Below, piece by piece: positions 28,850 to 40,185 of a DNA stretch of 64,000 bases (position 1 is the stretch's first letter; each line of letters begins with the position of its first letter). Where the stretch lies: positions 62,001-126,000 of the forward strand of contig NZ_MIHA01000005.1 in the NCBI RefSeq assembly GCF_001722335.1, given 5' to 3'. Under the pieces are notes generated by a model. That model made no database searches. It was not told where the DNA came from and saw only the letters and a program-made list of their open reading frames with translations. Origin of the DNA: Mycolicibacterium flavescens. Its GTDB lineage: Bacteria > Actinomycetota > Actinomycetes > Mycobacteriales > Mycobacteriaceae. The translations under genes and the position numbers were made by a program.

Positions 28850-30120
28850 ACGACCCGCTGTCAGTGCTGCGCGGTGACGACCTTCCGGTGCAACCGGACC
28901 CGGCGTTCGCCGCCCGGCTGCGCGCCCGGCTGGAATCGGCGTTATCTCTGCCCAATCGAACCGAGGAGGTTGTCATGAGTGGTACCGATACCGCGATCGC
29001 CGAACTGTCCGAGAGCACGCCCGAGGTTCACACGCCGCCGCGTCCCGCCGCGGTGCCGTACCTGACCGTCGCCGATGCACGCGAGGCGATCGCGTGGTAC
29101 ACCGCCGCATTCGGCGCGACCGTCGTCGGCGAACCCGTCGAGATGGACGACGGCCGCATCGGCCACGCTGAGCTGGCCATCGGCGCCGGTGTCCTGTACC
29201 TGGCCGACGAGTATCCGGAGATCGGTCTGAAAGCACCGTCACCGCAGTCGGTTTCGGTGAGCCTGATGCTGCACGTCGACGACACCGACGCCACGTTGCA
29301 GCGGGCCCGCGAACGCGGTGCCGAGGTGCAGCGTGAACCGTACGAGAACTACGGGTCCCGCAGCGCCGCGATCGTCGACCCGTTCGGCCACCGGTGGATG
29401 CTCAGCGGCCCGGTGACCGGCACGCAGGTGCAGATCCAGCACGGCGACGTCGGCTACGTCTCGGTGTGGGTGCCCGACGCGGACCGGGCCGCGACGTTCT
29501 ACGGCCACGTGCTCGGGTGGGCCTACGACCCGGCGACCCGCCGGGTGACCAACACCGACCAGCCCATCAACATCTACAGCGTCGACAACGCCCAGGGCAT
29601 GCTGTGCTGCTACGCGGTCACCGACCTCGACGGCGCCCGGCAGTCGATCGTCGATGCCGGCGGCACCGTCGGCGAGGTCACCGAGTTCGACTTCGGCACC
29701 GTGCTGGACGCGACCGACCCGAACGGGATGGCGTTCGCGGTGTTCCGCCCGAAGCCGGGCACCTCGCGGCCGGCGCTCAACGGCACTGGGCCGGGTGAAC
29801 TTTCGTACATCACGCAGTTTGTGCCGGACTCCGCGGTGTTCAAGGCGTTCTACAGCAGGGTGCTGTTCTGGACGTTCGAGCCCGGGCGCATCGACGACGG
29901 CTGGGGAGTGCGCGAGGCCCAGCCGATGACGGGTATCGCCGGCGGCAACACCGACGCGGCGGTCGTGCCGATGTGGACCGTCGCCGACATCGACGCCGCG
30001 GTGGCGCGGGTGCGCGAGGCCGGCGGGACCGTGATCGAGGAGCCGTCGCAGCAGTCGTACGGCCGGTCGGCGCTGTGCACCGACGACCAGAACACCCGCT
30101 TCTACCTCGGCGAGTTCTAG
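28846..30120 (+). CDS. Three-domain VOC (glyoxalase-fold) protein coupled to the sigma factor
   Basis: A 424-aa protein. Residues 1-43 (MNDPLSVLRGDDLPVQPDP, then AFAARLRARLESAL) are a short leader; three VOC domains follow at about 66-187 (PYLTVADAREAIAWYTAAFGA), 200-310 (GYVSVWVPDADRAATFYGHVLGW) and 325-424 (SYITQFVPDSAVFKAFYSRVLFW). Metal-binding His/Glu pairs are incomplete, so enzymatic activity is uncertain. A very strong internal ribosome binding site (GAGGAGG, 28963-28969) precedes an in-frame ATG at 28975, so a shorter form could also be made. The translational overlap with the ECF sigma gene suggests a sensory or detoxification role tied to that sigma factor. Confidence 0.8.
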   Translation: MNDPLSVLRGDDLPVQPDPAFAARLRARLESALSLPNRTEEVVMSGTDTAIAELSESTPEVHTPPRPAAVPYLTVADAREAIAWYTAAFGATVVGEPVEMDDGRIGHAELAIGAGVLYLADEYPEIGLKAPSPQSVSVSLMLHVDDTDATLQRARERGAEVQREPYENYGSRSAAIVDPFGHRWMLSGPVTGTQVQIQHGDVGYVSVWVPDADRAATFYGHVLGWAYDPATRRVTNTDQPINIYSVDNAQGMLCCYAVTDLDGARQSIVDAGGTVGEVTEFDFGTVLDATDPNGMAFAVFRPKPGTSRPALNGTGPGELSYITQFVPDSAVFKAFYSRVLFWTFEPGRIDDGWGVREAQPMTGIAGGNTDAAVVPMWTVADIDAAVARVREAGGTVIEEPSQQSYGRSALCTDDQNTRFYLGEF

Positions 30121-30123
30121 TGA

Positions 30124-30168
30124 TTTCGGCGTAGTTGGTCGGGCTGAGCGCCGCTAACTACGCCGAAA
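30124..30168. terminator. Bidirectional hairpin between convergent genes
   Basis: TTTCGGCGTAGTT (30124-30136) and its perfect complement (30156-30168) form a 13-bp stem with a 19-nt loop between the VOC gene and the flavoprotein gene. Each strand ends in AAA or TTT at the outer side. There is no long T run, so it is an I-shaped terminator typical of mycobacteria. Confidence 0.7.
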
Positions 30169-30172
30169 CCGC

Positions 30173-31348
30173 TCAGCCGAGGACGTCGGCGATCGGAGCG
30201 CCCGCGGCGATCTTGCCGCGGGCCTTCATCACCTTGCCCGGCATGCCGCCGCCGACCACGCCGGCGACCACGCCGTCGCGTTCGTAGTAGGCCAGGAACT
30301 TGCGGCCGTCGTCCTCGACGACGTGCACGGTGTCGCCGGGCTCGGGCTCGCCGAGGCACTGGATCTTGACGTCGTACTGATCGCTCCAGAAGTACGGCAC
30401 CGAGACCGCCGACGGCGGCTCCTGCCCGAGCATCGCGGGCACCAGCACCCGGGCCTGGTCGGCGACGTTGCTCCAATGTTCAACGCGCACTTGGTGTCCC
30501 AGGGTGTGCCGCCACGACGCGACGTCGCCGATCGCCCACACGTGCGGCGCGCTGGAGCGCCCGCGGCCGTCGCACACCACGCCGTTGTCGAGTTCGAGCC
30601 CGCTGCCCTCCAGCCAGTCGGTGCCCGGCCGCGACCCGATGCCCACCACGACGATGTCGGCGGCCAGCTCGCTGCCGTCGCCGAGCACCACCGTCTCCAC
30701 CCGGTCCGTACCGCGCACCTCGGCGACGCCGACACCGCAGCGGACGTCGACCCCTTCGGCGCGGTGCAGCCGCGCGACGAGTTCGCCGATCTGCTCGCCG
30801 AGCACCGAGGCCAGCGGCGCGGGCTGCGGCTCCACCAGTGCCACCTCGGCGCCGAGCTTGCGCAGGCTCGCGGCCACCTCGCAGCCGATGAAGCCGGCCC
30901 CGACCACGACGGCCCGCCGCGCCGATCCGGCCTCCTTGCGCAGCGCCACCGCCTCGTCAAGGTTGCGCAGCACGTGGATGCCGGCCAGGTCCGGAAACGA
31001 CGGAATCCGCTTGGGCACCAGACCGGTCGCGATGATCAGCTCGTCGTAGCCGAGTTCGGAGCCGTCGCGCAGCGTGATCGTCTTCGCCGCGGTGTCCAGC
31101 GACTGCGCGCCGCTGCCGAGCCGCACGGTGATGTCGTTCTCCTCGTAGAACTCCGCGGGCTTGAGCGTCACGTCGTCGACTTCGGCGCGCAGCACTTCCT
31201 TCGACAGCGGCGGCCGGTCGTACGGCAGGTGGTCCTCGTCGCTGACGATGGTGACCGGGCCGGCGTATTCGGAGCGTCGCAGCTGTTCGGCGGTGCGGGC
31301 CGCCGCCAGTCCGCCGCCGACGATGACAATGCCGCCTGTAGAGGTCAT
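30173..31348 (-). CDS. Ferredoxin/rhodocoxin reductase-like flavoprotein
   Basis: A 391-aa FAD and NAD(P)H protein of the pyridine nucleotide-disulfide oxidoreductase group without a redox-active Cys pair. FAD motif GGIVIVGGGLAAARTAEQL (about 5-23), NAD(P) motif VVVGAGFIGCEVAASL (about 144-160), and the second FAD motif VWAIGDVA (about 270). Such reductases feed ferredoxins of P450s or oxygenases. I chose ATG 31348 since translation further upstream adds a cysteine-containing extension before the FAD motif. By position it matches the reductase that neighbours the mft region in M. tuberculosis (Rv0688). It may serve the P450 at 15837; this is inference. Confidence 0.87.
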   Translation of the reverse strand: MTSTGGIVIVGGGLAAARTAEQLRRSEYAGPVTIVSDEDHLPYDRPPLSKEVLRAEVDDVTLKPAEFYEENDITVRLGSGAQSLDTAAKTITLRDGSELGYDELIIATGLVPKRIPSFPDLAGIHVLRNLDEAVALRKEAGSARRAVVVGAGFIGCEVAASLRKLGAEVALVEPQPAPLASVLGEQIGELVARLHRAEGVDVRCGVGVAEVRGTDRVETVVLGDGSELAADIVVVGIGSRPGTDWLEGSGLELDNGVVCDGRGRSSAPHVWAIGDVASWRHTLGHQVRVEHWSNVADQARVLVPAMLGQEPPSAVSVPYFWSDQYDVKIQCLGEPEPGDTVHVVEDDGRKFLAYYERDGVVAGVVGGGMPGKVMKARGKIAAGAPIADVLG

Positions 31349-31405
31349 GGGCAGTTTCTTACACGATGCGCGCGGGCATCTGTCCGCCACCCCGGCCTCA
31401 CGTGC

Positions 31406-31867
31406 TCAGTTGGCCGGCGGGCCGGCGCGGTCGCGGTCGATGATGTTGGTCAGCACCACGATGCTCTCGCTGCGCTCGACGTCGGCCGCCGAGCGGATCC
31501 GCTCGAGCGCCTCCTCGAGATGACGCATGTCGCGGGCCACCACGTGCAGCATCGCATCGGCGGTGCCGGTGACGGTGGCCGCGCTGATCACCTCCGGTAT
31601 GTCGATCCAGGCCTGCCGCAACCGTTCTGGTGCGATCGTGCCGTGCCGGAACACCTGGACGTAGGCCTCGGTGGTCCAGCCGAGGGCGCTGCGGTCGACG
31701 ACTGTGGTGAATCCGCGGATGACGCCGTTGTCGAGTAACCGGTCGACGCGCCGCTTCACCGCGGGCGCGGACAAATTGACCCGCTCGCCGATCTCGGCGT
31801 AGGTGGCCCGCGCGTCGTTGGCCAGCGCCGCCAGGATCTGCTCGTCGGTCTCGTCCAACCGGTCCAC
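31406..31867 (-). CDS. Lrp/AsnC family regulator
   Basis: A 153-aa regulator with an N-terminal helix-turn-helix (RLDETDEQILAALANDARATYAEIGERVNLSAPAVKRRVDRL in parts) and a C-terminal RAM ligand-binding domain (about 65-150). I chose GTG 31867 because GGAGG lies 5 nt before it. It is divergent from the DDAH-like gene and rocD, and two candidate sites lie between. It corresponds in position and type to Rv2324 of M. tuberculosis beside rocD. It probably senses an amino acid such as arginine, lysine or ornithine. Confidence 0.88.
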   Translation of the reverse strand: MDRLDETDEQILAALANDARATYAEIGERVNLSAPAVKRRVDRLLDNGVIRGFTTVVDRSALGWTTEAYVQVFRHGTIAPERLRQAWIDIPEVISAATVTGTADAMLHVVARDMRHLEEALERIRSAADVERSESIVVLTNIIDRDRAGPPAN

Positions 31868-31879
31868 ACACACCTCCAC

Positions 31880-31953
31880 GCAATGAATTGTCGTCTGGAC
31901 CAGTTTGACACAACGGAACACGGCTATATACGCAATGAAAGACGATTGATTGC
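31880..31953. promoter_or_regulatory. Two candidate Lrp sites in the divergent promoter region
   Basis: GCAATGAATTGTC at 31880-31892 (plus) and GCAATCAATCGTC at 31941-31953 (minus) agree at 11 of 13 positions and face each other about 60 bp apart. CTATATAC at 31924-31931 between them could be a -10. Such paired sites in a divergent Lrp-controlled region suggest a looped complex; this is inference. Confidence 0.5.
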
Positions 31954-31980
31954 AAAATCGGCCCGGCCTACCGTTGATCT

Positions 31981-32826
31981 ATGACTGTGGCCGCCCCCCG
32001 ATATGACCACCGCCCCGACCGAGCGTCTCGCCGCCGCACCCGGCACTACGCGATGACCCCACCGACCTTCTTCACTGTCGAGTACGCGATCAACCCGTGG
32101 ATGGACCCGACGACCGTCGTCGACACCGCACTGGCGCTGGCTCAGTGGGAGACGCTGCGCCGCACCTACACCGACCTCGGGCACACCGTCGACGTGATCG
32201 ACCCGGTCCCCGGCCTGCCCGACATGGTCTACGCCGCCAACGGCGGCCTCATCGTCGGCGACACCGCGGTCGTCGCGCGGTTCGCCTATCCGCAGCGCGC
32301 CGCCGAGGCCCACGCCTACGCCGCGTGGATGACCGCCCGCGGCCTGCGCCCCGTCGAGACCCGCCACGTCAACGAGGGGCAGGGGGACCTGCTGGTCGTC
32401 GGCGCAACGGTGTTGGCGGGATACGGTTTCCGCACGGATCGACGCGCACACGACGAGATCGCTGCGCGCCTCGACTGCCCCATCGTCAGCCTCGAACTGG
32501 TCGACCCGCGGTTCTACCACCTCGACACCGCGCTCGCCGTGCTCGACGACACGACGATCGCCTACTACCCGCCCGCGTTCAGCGACGCGTCGCGCACCAC
32601 GCTGTCGACTCTGTTCCCCGACGCGATCGAGGTCGCCAGCGCCGACGCCTACGTCCTGGGCCTCAACGCGGTCTCCGACGGCTACCACGTCGTACTCCCG
32701 GCCGCGGCAACGGGTTTCGCCGAGCAACTGCGCGCCGGAGGCTTCCGGCCGGTCGGCGTCGACCTGTCCGAGCTGCTCAAGGGCGGCGGTTCCGTCAAGT
32801 GCTGCACGCTGGAGGTACATCCATGA
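31981..32826 (+). CDS. DDAH-like amidinotransferase-fold hydrolase of arginine catabolism
   Basis: A 281-aa pentein-fold enzyme. Catalytic features are the FYHLDTALAVL motif (His near 181) and the C-terminal nucleophile in GGGSVKCCTLE (Cys274 or Cys275). It is similar to Rv2323c of M. tuberculosis, which is reported to be needed for growth on arginine. The natural substrate could be arginine, methylated arginine or another guanidino compound. The gene overlaps rocD by 4 nt (ATGA), so its product is probably passed to ornithine metabolism. A start at ATG 32053 is possible, but the basic N-terminus before MTPPTFFTVEYAINPW is typical of relatives. Confidence 0.82.
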   Translation: MTVAAPRYDHRPDRASRRRTRHYAMTPPTFFTVEYAINPWMDPTTVVDTALALAQWETLRRTYTDLGHTVDVIDPVPGLPDMVYAANGGLIVGDTAVVARFAYPQRAAEAHAYAAWMTARGLRPVETRHVNEGQGDLLVVGATVLAGYGFRTDRRAHDEIAARLDCPIVSLELVDPRFYHLDTALAVLDDTTIAYYPPAFSDASRTTLSTLFPDAIEVASADAYVLGLNAVSDGYHVVLPAAATGFAEQLRAGGFRPVGVDLSELLKGGGSVKCCTLEVHP

Positions 32827-34058
32827 CCACCCTCGAGTCGAGCCGGACCGAAACGGCGATCGCGCTGGATGCGCGCCACACCGCGCACAACTACTCGCCG
32901 CTGCCGGTGGTGGCGGCCGCCGCTGAAGGCGTGTGGATCACCGACGTCGACGGGCGCCGCTACCTCGACTGCCTGGCCGCCTATTCCGCGGTCAACTTCG
33001 GTCACCGCAATCCGGAGATCATCGCAGTCGCGCACGCCCAACTCGACGCCGTCACCCTGGTCAGCCGGGCGTTCCACTCCGACCGGCTGGGCCCGTTCTG
33101 CGCCGCGCTGGCCGACCTCTGCGGCAAGGACATGGTGCTGCCGATGAACAGCGGCGCCGAGGCCGTCGAAAGCGGGCTCAAGGTGGCCCGCAAGTGGGGC
33201 GTCGACGTCAAGGGCGTGCCGGCCGGTGAGGCCAACATCGTGGTGGCACACAACAACTTCCACGGGCGCACTACGACGATCATCAGCTTCTCCGACGACG
33301 AGACCGCGCGCCGCGGCTTCGGGCCCTACACGCCGGGATTCCGCATGGCGCCGTTCGGTGACGCCGACGCGTTCGCCGACGCGATCGACGAACACACCGT
33401 CGCGGTACTGGTGGAACCGATCCAGGGCGAGGCCGGCGTCATCGTCCCGCCCGACGACTTCCTGCCCCGACTGCGGGCGCTGTGCACCGAGCGCAACGTG
33501 CTGCTGATCGCCGACGAGATCCAGTCCGGCCTGGCCCGCACCGGGCGCACGTTCGCCTGTGAGCACTGGGGCGTCGTCCCCGACGTCTACCTGCTCGGCA
33601 AGGCGCTCGGCGGAGGTGTGCTGCCGGTGTCGGCGGTGGTGGCCGACCGCGACGTTCTCGGCGTGCTGCATCCCGGCGAACACGGGTCGACGTTCGGCGG
33701 TAATCCGCTGGCCGCCGCGATCGGCACGACCGTCGTCGAGATCCTCAACCGCGGTGAATACCAACGCCGCTCAACCGAACTCGGCGAGCACCTGCACCGG
33801 CGGCTGCGCGCGCTGATCGGTCACGGCGTCGTCGCGGTCCGCGGGAAGGGACTGTGGGCCGGCGTCGACCTCGACCCGTCGCTGGGCAGCGGGAAGGACA
33901 TGTGCCACCGGCTCGCGCGCCGCGGGGTGCTGGTCAAGGACACTCACGGCGCCACGCTGCGATTCGCACCGCCGCTGGTGATCACCGCCGACGAGATCGA
34001 CTGGGCCGTCGACCAGTTCGAGGCCGCGATCCCCGCGAGCAGACGCAAACTGCCCTGA
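32823..34058 (+). CDS. rocD: Ornithine aminotransferase
   Basis: A 411-aa PLP enzyme that converts ornithine plus 2-oxoglutarate to glutamate semialdehyde and glutamate. Class III aminotransferase features in order: NYSPLPVVAAAAEGVWITDVDG, MNSGAEAVESGLKVARKWG, VEPIQGEAGVIVPP, LIADEIQSGLARTGR, and the PLP lysine in YLLGKALGGGVLPVSA (near 260). The frame is intact, in contrast to M. tuberculosis, where rocD is split by a frameshift. It is translationally coupled to the DDAH-like gene. A hairpin overlaps its last codons. Confidence 0.94.
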   Translation: MTTLESSRTETAIALDARHTAHNYSPLPVVAAAAEGVWITDVDGRRYLDCLAAYSAVNFGHRNPEIIAVAHAQLDAVTLVSRAFHSDRLGPFCAALADLCGKDMVLPMNSGAEAVESGLKVARKWGVDVKGVPAGEANIVVAHNNFHGRTTTIISFSDDETARRGFGPYTPGFRMAPFGDADAFADAIDEHTVAVLVEPIQGEAGVIVPPDDFLPRLRALCTERNVLLIADEIQSGLARTGRTFACEHWGVVPDVYLLGKALGGGVLPVSAVVADRDVLGVLHPGEHGSTFGGNPLAAAIGTTVVEILNRGEYQRRSTELGEHLHRRLRALIGHGVVAVRGKGLWAGVDLDPSLGSGKDMCHRLARRGVLVKDTHGATLRFAPPLVITADEIDWAVDQFEAAIPASRRKLP

Positions 34059-34093
34059 AAACCCGCCGAAGTAGGGCACTTTGCGTCTGCTCG
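34036..34093. terminator. GAGCAGAC-type hairpin between rocD and the SDR
   Basis: Arms of 21 bp (34036-34056 and 34073-34093) with one mismatch, containing CGAGCAGACGCAAA and its complement, enclose a 16-nt loop. The left arm overlaps the rocD 3' end and includes its stop. It separates convergent genes. A related hairpin with the same core is at 52335-52394. Confidence 0.75.
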
Positions 34094-34103
34094 GCGAGAA
34101 AAA

Positions 34104-36258
<2,155 letters not shown>

Positions 36259-36278
36259 GTCAGTTCCTCTCCCCTACC

Positions 36279-37718
36279 TCAGATTTCGATCGCGCCGGTG
36301 GCCAGCGAGAACACGGCGACGACGGCGCCCAGCACGATCACGCCGAACAGGACGGCCTCGGCGGGCCGGAACACCCGCAGTCCGCGTTCACGCCGCGCCT
36401 TGAAATACAGTGCCGCCGCCGGTGCGTAGAGAATGCACGACAGCAGCAGCTTGTCCATGCCGGCGGCGTAGACCAGGAACAGGGTGTACAGCGTGGCGAC
36501 CGCCGATATCGCCATGTCGGCGCCCAGCGCCCGCCGGTCCTCGTAGGTTTCGCGGGTGAGCGTCAGCTTGAGCGCGTACGCCGCGGCCAGCAGATAGGGG
36601 ATCAACGACAGCGCCGCGGTGAGATCGAGCATGAAATCGAGTGCGTCCGCGGCGAACAGCAACGCGACCAGCAGCAGCGTCGTCAACCCGGCGGCCATCA
36701 CCAACGCGGCGACCGGTGCGTCGTGCCGGTTGGTGCGGCTCAGGAAGCGCGGCATGTCGTCGGACTTCGCGGGGATGAACAGCACCTCGGCGGCCATCAG
36801 TGTCCACGCCAGGTACGCCCCGAGTACCGACACGATGACCCCGACCCGGATGAAGACCGACCCCCAGGGGCCGACGATCGACTCGAGGACCGCGGCCATC
36901 GACGGCTGGCTGACTTCGGCGAGTTCACTCTGCGGCATCACACCGTAGGACACCAGGGTGACGAGCGCGAAAACGCTCAGCACGCTGAGGAATCCGAAGA
37001 CCGTGGCGCGGCCGACGTCTTCGCGCCTGCGCGCCATCCGGGAGTACACGGCGGCGCCTTCGATGCCCAGGAAGACGAACACGGTGATCAGCATCGTGCC
37101 GGTGGCCTGCTCCCACAGCGACGCGAGAGAGTACCCGCCGCCGTCGCCCCAGAAGTTGTCGGCGAACACGCCGGCTTCGAACGCGATGATCGCGATCACG
37201 ATGAACATCAGGATCGGCAACACCTTGGCGACCGTGACGATGTAGTTGATGACCGCCGCGTCCCGGACACCGCGCAGCACCAGCGACACGAACAGCCACA
37301 CCCCGATCGCCGACACGACGACCGCCAGCACGGTGTCACCCGCCCCGAACGCCGGTACCACCGCGCTCAGCGTCGTGGTGATCAGCACCCAGTACGACAC
37401 ATTGCCCGCACACGCGGACGCCCAGTAACCGATCGCCGAGTTGAAGCCGATGTAATCGCCGAAACCGGCCTTGGCGTAGGTGAAGATGCCCGCGTTGAGA
37501 TCGGGTTTGCGGATCGCGAGCCGTTGAAAGACGAACGCCAGCATCAGCATTCCGGAGCCCGCGATGGTCCAGGCGATCAGCGCGCCCGCAACGCCGGTTT
37601 CGGTGCCGAATCGTCGCGGGAGCAGGAAGACCCCGGAGCCGATCATCGACCCGACGACCATCGCGGTCAGGGTCGGCAGGCTCACCTTCTGTTCGTGCGC
37701 GGTCTCCGTCGTCGTCAT
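36279..37718 (-). CDS. arcD: Arginine/ornithine antiporter of the APC superfamily
   Basis: A 479-aa membrane protein with about twelve to thirteen helices. The basic amino acid antiporter signature is visible: LTAMVVGSMIGSGVFLLPRRFG (about 15-37) and a conserved loop around FGDYIGFNSAIGYWASACAGNVSY. It would import arginine in exchange for ornithine or citrulline. The ATG at 37718 overlaps the nhaC stop by 4 nt (ATGA); the longer upstream frame lies within that gene. It could equally be called rocE, as in the M. tuberculosis rocD region. Confidence 0.85.
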   Translation of the reverse strand: MTTTETAHEQKVSLPTLTAMVVGSMIGSGVFLLPRRFGTETGVAGALIAWTIAGSGMLMLAFVFQRLAIRKPDLNAGIFTYAKAGFGDYIGFNSAIGYWASACAGNVSYWVLITTTLSAVVPAFGAGDTVLAVVVSAIGVWLFVSLVLRGVRDAAVINYIVTVAKVLPILMFIVIAIIAFEAGVFADNFWGDGGGYSLASLWEQATGTMLITVFVFLGIEGAAVYSRMARRREDVGRATVFGFLSVLSVFALVTLVSYGVMPQSELAEVSQPSMAAVLESIVGPWGSVFIRVGVIVSVLGAYLAWTLMAAEVLFIPAKSDDMPRFLSRTNRHDAPVAALVMAAGLTTLLLVALLFAADALDFMLDLTAALSLIPYLLAAAYALKLTLTRETYEDRRALGADMAISAVATLYTLFLVYAAGMDKLLLSCILYAPAAALYFKARRERGLRVFRPAEAVLFGVIVLGAVVAVFSLATGAIEI

Positions 37719-39196
37719 GTGATCTCCCCCTCCGTCGGTGTGGTCCTGACGACCCGGAAGCCGGTGAACCCGTATACCACGCTGAGCAGAGGGCTGGCGA
37801 TGTTGAACATCGCGAACGGCAGGTAGGAAAGTGTCGAGACGCCGAGCACCGCGCTCATGAATGCACCGCACGAGTTCCACGGCACAAGCGCCGAGGTCAC
37901 CGTTCCGCTGTCAGCCGCCAGCCGCGACAGGTTCTGCGCCGCGAGGCCACGCTTCTCGAACTCCATCCGGAAGACGCGGCTCGGCAGCACGAGCGCGATG
38001 TACTGGTCTCCTGCGACGATATTGAGGCCGATGCCACTGGCGAACACCGAAAGATAAAGCTGCCCTGTTGTTTTCGCGGAGGCAATCAGCGGTCGCACAA
38101 GGCGGTCGATCAACCCGAACTGCTCGAGCAACGCGCCGAACGTGACTGCACCGATGATCAGCCAGATGGTGAGCAGCATGCTGTCCATACCGCCGCGCGA
38201 GAGCAGACGGTCGATGTCGGCGATCCCGGAGTTCATCGTGAAGCCGTTGGCCATCGCGCGCCAGACGGCCTGTACCGGTCCGGCGATCGTGTCGGTGCTG
38301 CCGTGGATTTCGGCGACGAAGCCCGCCACCACGTCGCGTTGCAGGAACACCGCCTGCACCCCGGCCCACAGCGAGGCCGCCAACAGCGCCAGCGAGGCCG
38401 GCGCCTTCCGGATCGACAAAATCACCAGAACAGCCATCGGCAACAGATTGACCGGGGTGATCGCGAAGATCTCGCCGAGCTTGGCCAGCTCGACGTCTTC
38501 GCCGACGGTGTCGCGGACCGGCGGACCGACGATGCCAAGGAGGGTGAAGAACACCGCCGCGATGACGAACGCCGGCACCGAGGTCCACGCCTGGCTGCGG
38601 ATATGGGTGTAGATGTCGACCTTGACCATCTGCGCGGTGAGGATCGTCGTCTCCGACAACGGTGAGAGCTTGTCACCCAGATAGGCCCCGGAGATCACCG
38701 CTCCGGCGGTGATGGCCGACGACACCCCGAGCATGGTGGCAATCCCGACAAGTCCGACACCGACGGTGCCCGCGGTCGTCCAGGAACTACCGATCGACAT
38801 TGCCACGATGCCGCAGATGATGGCGGTAGCAACGTAGAAGTAACCCGGCGAGAGCACCTGAATCCCGTAGTACACCAACGTCGGGATGGTGCCGGACAGG
38901 TTCCAGGTGCCGATCAACGCGCCGACGGCGAGCAGGATGAACAACGCGCTGGTGATCGACGACATCGCACCCTGGCCGGCCTCCTGCACGGCGGTCCAGC
39001 GGTGCCCGTTCTTCAGGGCGATCAATGCCGCGACCGCGCAACACATCACCAGCGCGACCTGGATGGGACCGTCGAGGGCGTCGAGCCCGAACAACGTGAT
39101 CGAGCTACCGATCAGAAGTGCGAGCGCAATTAGCGGAACAACCGCGTCAGCCAGCGACGGACTCCGAATCGCCTGATGCTCCAGCGAGTCCGTCAT
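37715..39196 (-). CDS. nhaC: NhaC-family Na+/H+ antiporter
   Basis: A 493-aa membrane protein with about eleven to twelve helices. Family hallmarks: SIGSSWTTAGTVGVGLVGIATMLG (about 132-155), the GAYLGDKLSPLSETTILTA loop (about 170-188), and the C-terminal LVPWNSCGAFMSAVLGV. It exchanges sodium or a similar cation for protons. As first gene of the nhaC-arcD-arcA operon, it links arginine deimination (alkalinising) with proton/cation exchange. Related MleN proteins exchange malate and lactate, so the substrate is not certain. Confidence 0.87.
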   Translation of the reverse strand: MTDSLEHQAIRSPSLADAVVPLIALALLIGSSITLFGLDALDGPIQVALVMCCAVAALIALKNGHRWTAVQEAGQGAMSSITSALFILLAVGALIGTWNLSGTIPTLVYYGIQVLSPGYFYVATAIICGIVAMSIGSSWTTAGTVGVGLVGIATMLGVSSAITAGAVISGAYLGDKLSPLSETTILTAQMVKVDIYTHIRSQAWTSVPAFVIAAVFFTLLGIVGPPVRDTVGEDVELAKLGEIFAITPVNLLPMAVLVILSIRKAPASLALLAASLWAGVQAVFLQRDVVAGFVAEIHGSTDTIAGPVQAVWRAMANGFTMNSGIADIDRLLSRGGMDSMLLTIWLIIGAVTFGALLEQFGLIDRLVRPLIASAKTTGQLYLSVFASGIGLNIVAGDQYIALVLPSRVFRMEFEKRGLAAQNLSRLAADSGTVTSALVPWNSCGAFMSAVLGVSTLSYLPFAMFNIASPLLSVVYGFTGFRVVRTTPTEGEIT

Positions 39197-39271
39197 CGCA
39201 GCACCCCCCGGGTCCCGCTACGCGGCACGGACCGACCGTATCAGCCCGCGGCGGATCGCATGCCGGAAAAA

Positions 39272-40105
39272 CTACAGTTCAGCGATGATCTGCTGCCGTT
39301 TGGCGGTGTACTCGTCATCGGAGATCGCCCCGGTGGCACGCAGCGTCTCGAGTTCCTGCAGTCGCTGGGCGGTCGACGGTTCCGGCGGCGCCGGATAGGG
39401 AACTCCCGGTGCCGATGCCGCCGGTTGCGGCGCCGGCGTCGCCGTCTGCTGCGCGGCCCGTTGTACGACGGCCTGAACCTGTTGGCGGGCAGCAGGATTG
39501 GATCGCAGGTCGATCATGCTGTCGAAGCGGATGTTGTGTGCCTTGAGGATCTGCAGGATCTCCATCAGCGACTCGGTCTGCCCGGTCAGGTCGTAGGTGC
39601 GGTTGTCCTCGGCGATCGTGAAGCTGGCCGGCATCATCCCGCCGATCAGAGCGCTTCGCTCCCAGTCGATCTGATACTCCAGGGTGGTGGGGTCGACGAG
39701 CGCCACCAGCTTGCGGTTGGTGATCATCGGCAGCCGGGAGATCGACGCGATCACCTTGTCCTGGCTGGCGAACGGGGCGATGCCCGGGCCGCTGATCTGC
39801 AGGTCGAGTTTGACCAGCGGCTGCTCGTTGATCCGGGTGTTGGTCTCGTTGATGCGCGTGACCAGGGCCAGCGCCAGCACCCCGGTATGTTCGAGCGCGG
39901 CGGTCCTGGCCGACTTGCGCACGCCCACAGCGGTGATCGCCAGCGCGATCAGCACATCGAGCGCGGTGACCAGCAGACCTGTCCAGAACATCCACTGCAG
40001 CGACGGGTCACCGGCGGAGAAGTAGATGACCAGGAAGATCGGGCCGACGATGCCGCACAGCAGCATGAACGCCTGGATTTTGAGGTAACGCCAGAATGTC
40101 GACAC
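39272..40105 (-). CDS. Membrane-anchored SHOCT-domain protein
   Basis: A 277-aa protein of unknown function. Two N-terminal membrane helices (about 10-30 and 38-62) are followed by a soluble region of about 140 aa, a Pro/Ala-rich linker (about 215-240) and a C-terminal SHOCT motif (QRLQELETLRATGAISDDEY, then TAKRQQIIAEL). SHOCT domains usually mediate oligomerisation. It is divergent from the MFS gene at 40186 with 80 bp between. Confidence 0.72.
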   Translation of the reverse strand: MSTFWRYLKIQAFMLLCGIVGPIFLVIYFSAGDPSLQWMFWTGLLVTALDVLIALAITAVGVRKSARTAALEHTGVLALALVTRINETNTRINEQPLVKLDLQISGPGIAPFASQDKVIASISRLPMITNRKLVALVDPTTLEYQIDWERSALIGGMMPASFTIAEDNRTYDLTGQTESLMEILQILKAHNIRFDSMIDLRSNPAARQQVQAVVQRAAQQTATPAPQPAASAPGVPYPAPPEPSTAQRLQELETLRATGAISDDEYTAKRQQIIAEL

Positions 40106-40185
40106 TGGCCCCGGCTCCTGTCGGTCGCGTTTTTCCCGCGTCAGATTACCGCCAAACGGTGGCCTGCGAGCCGTATCGTCACCCG

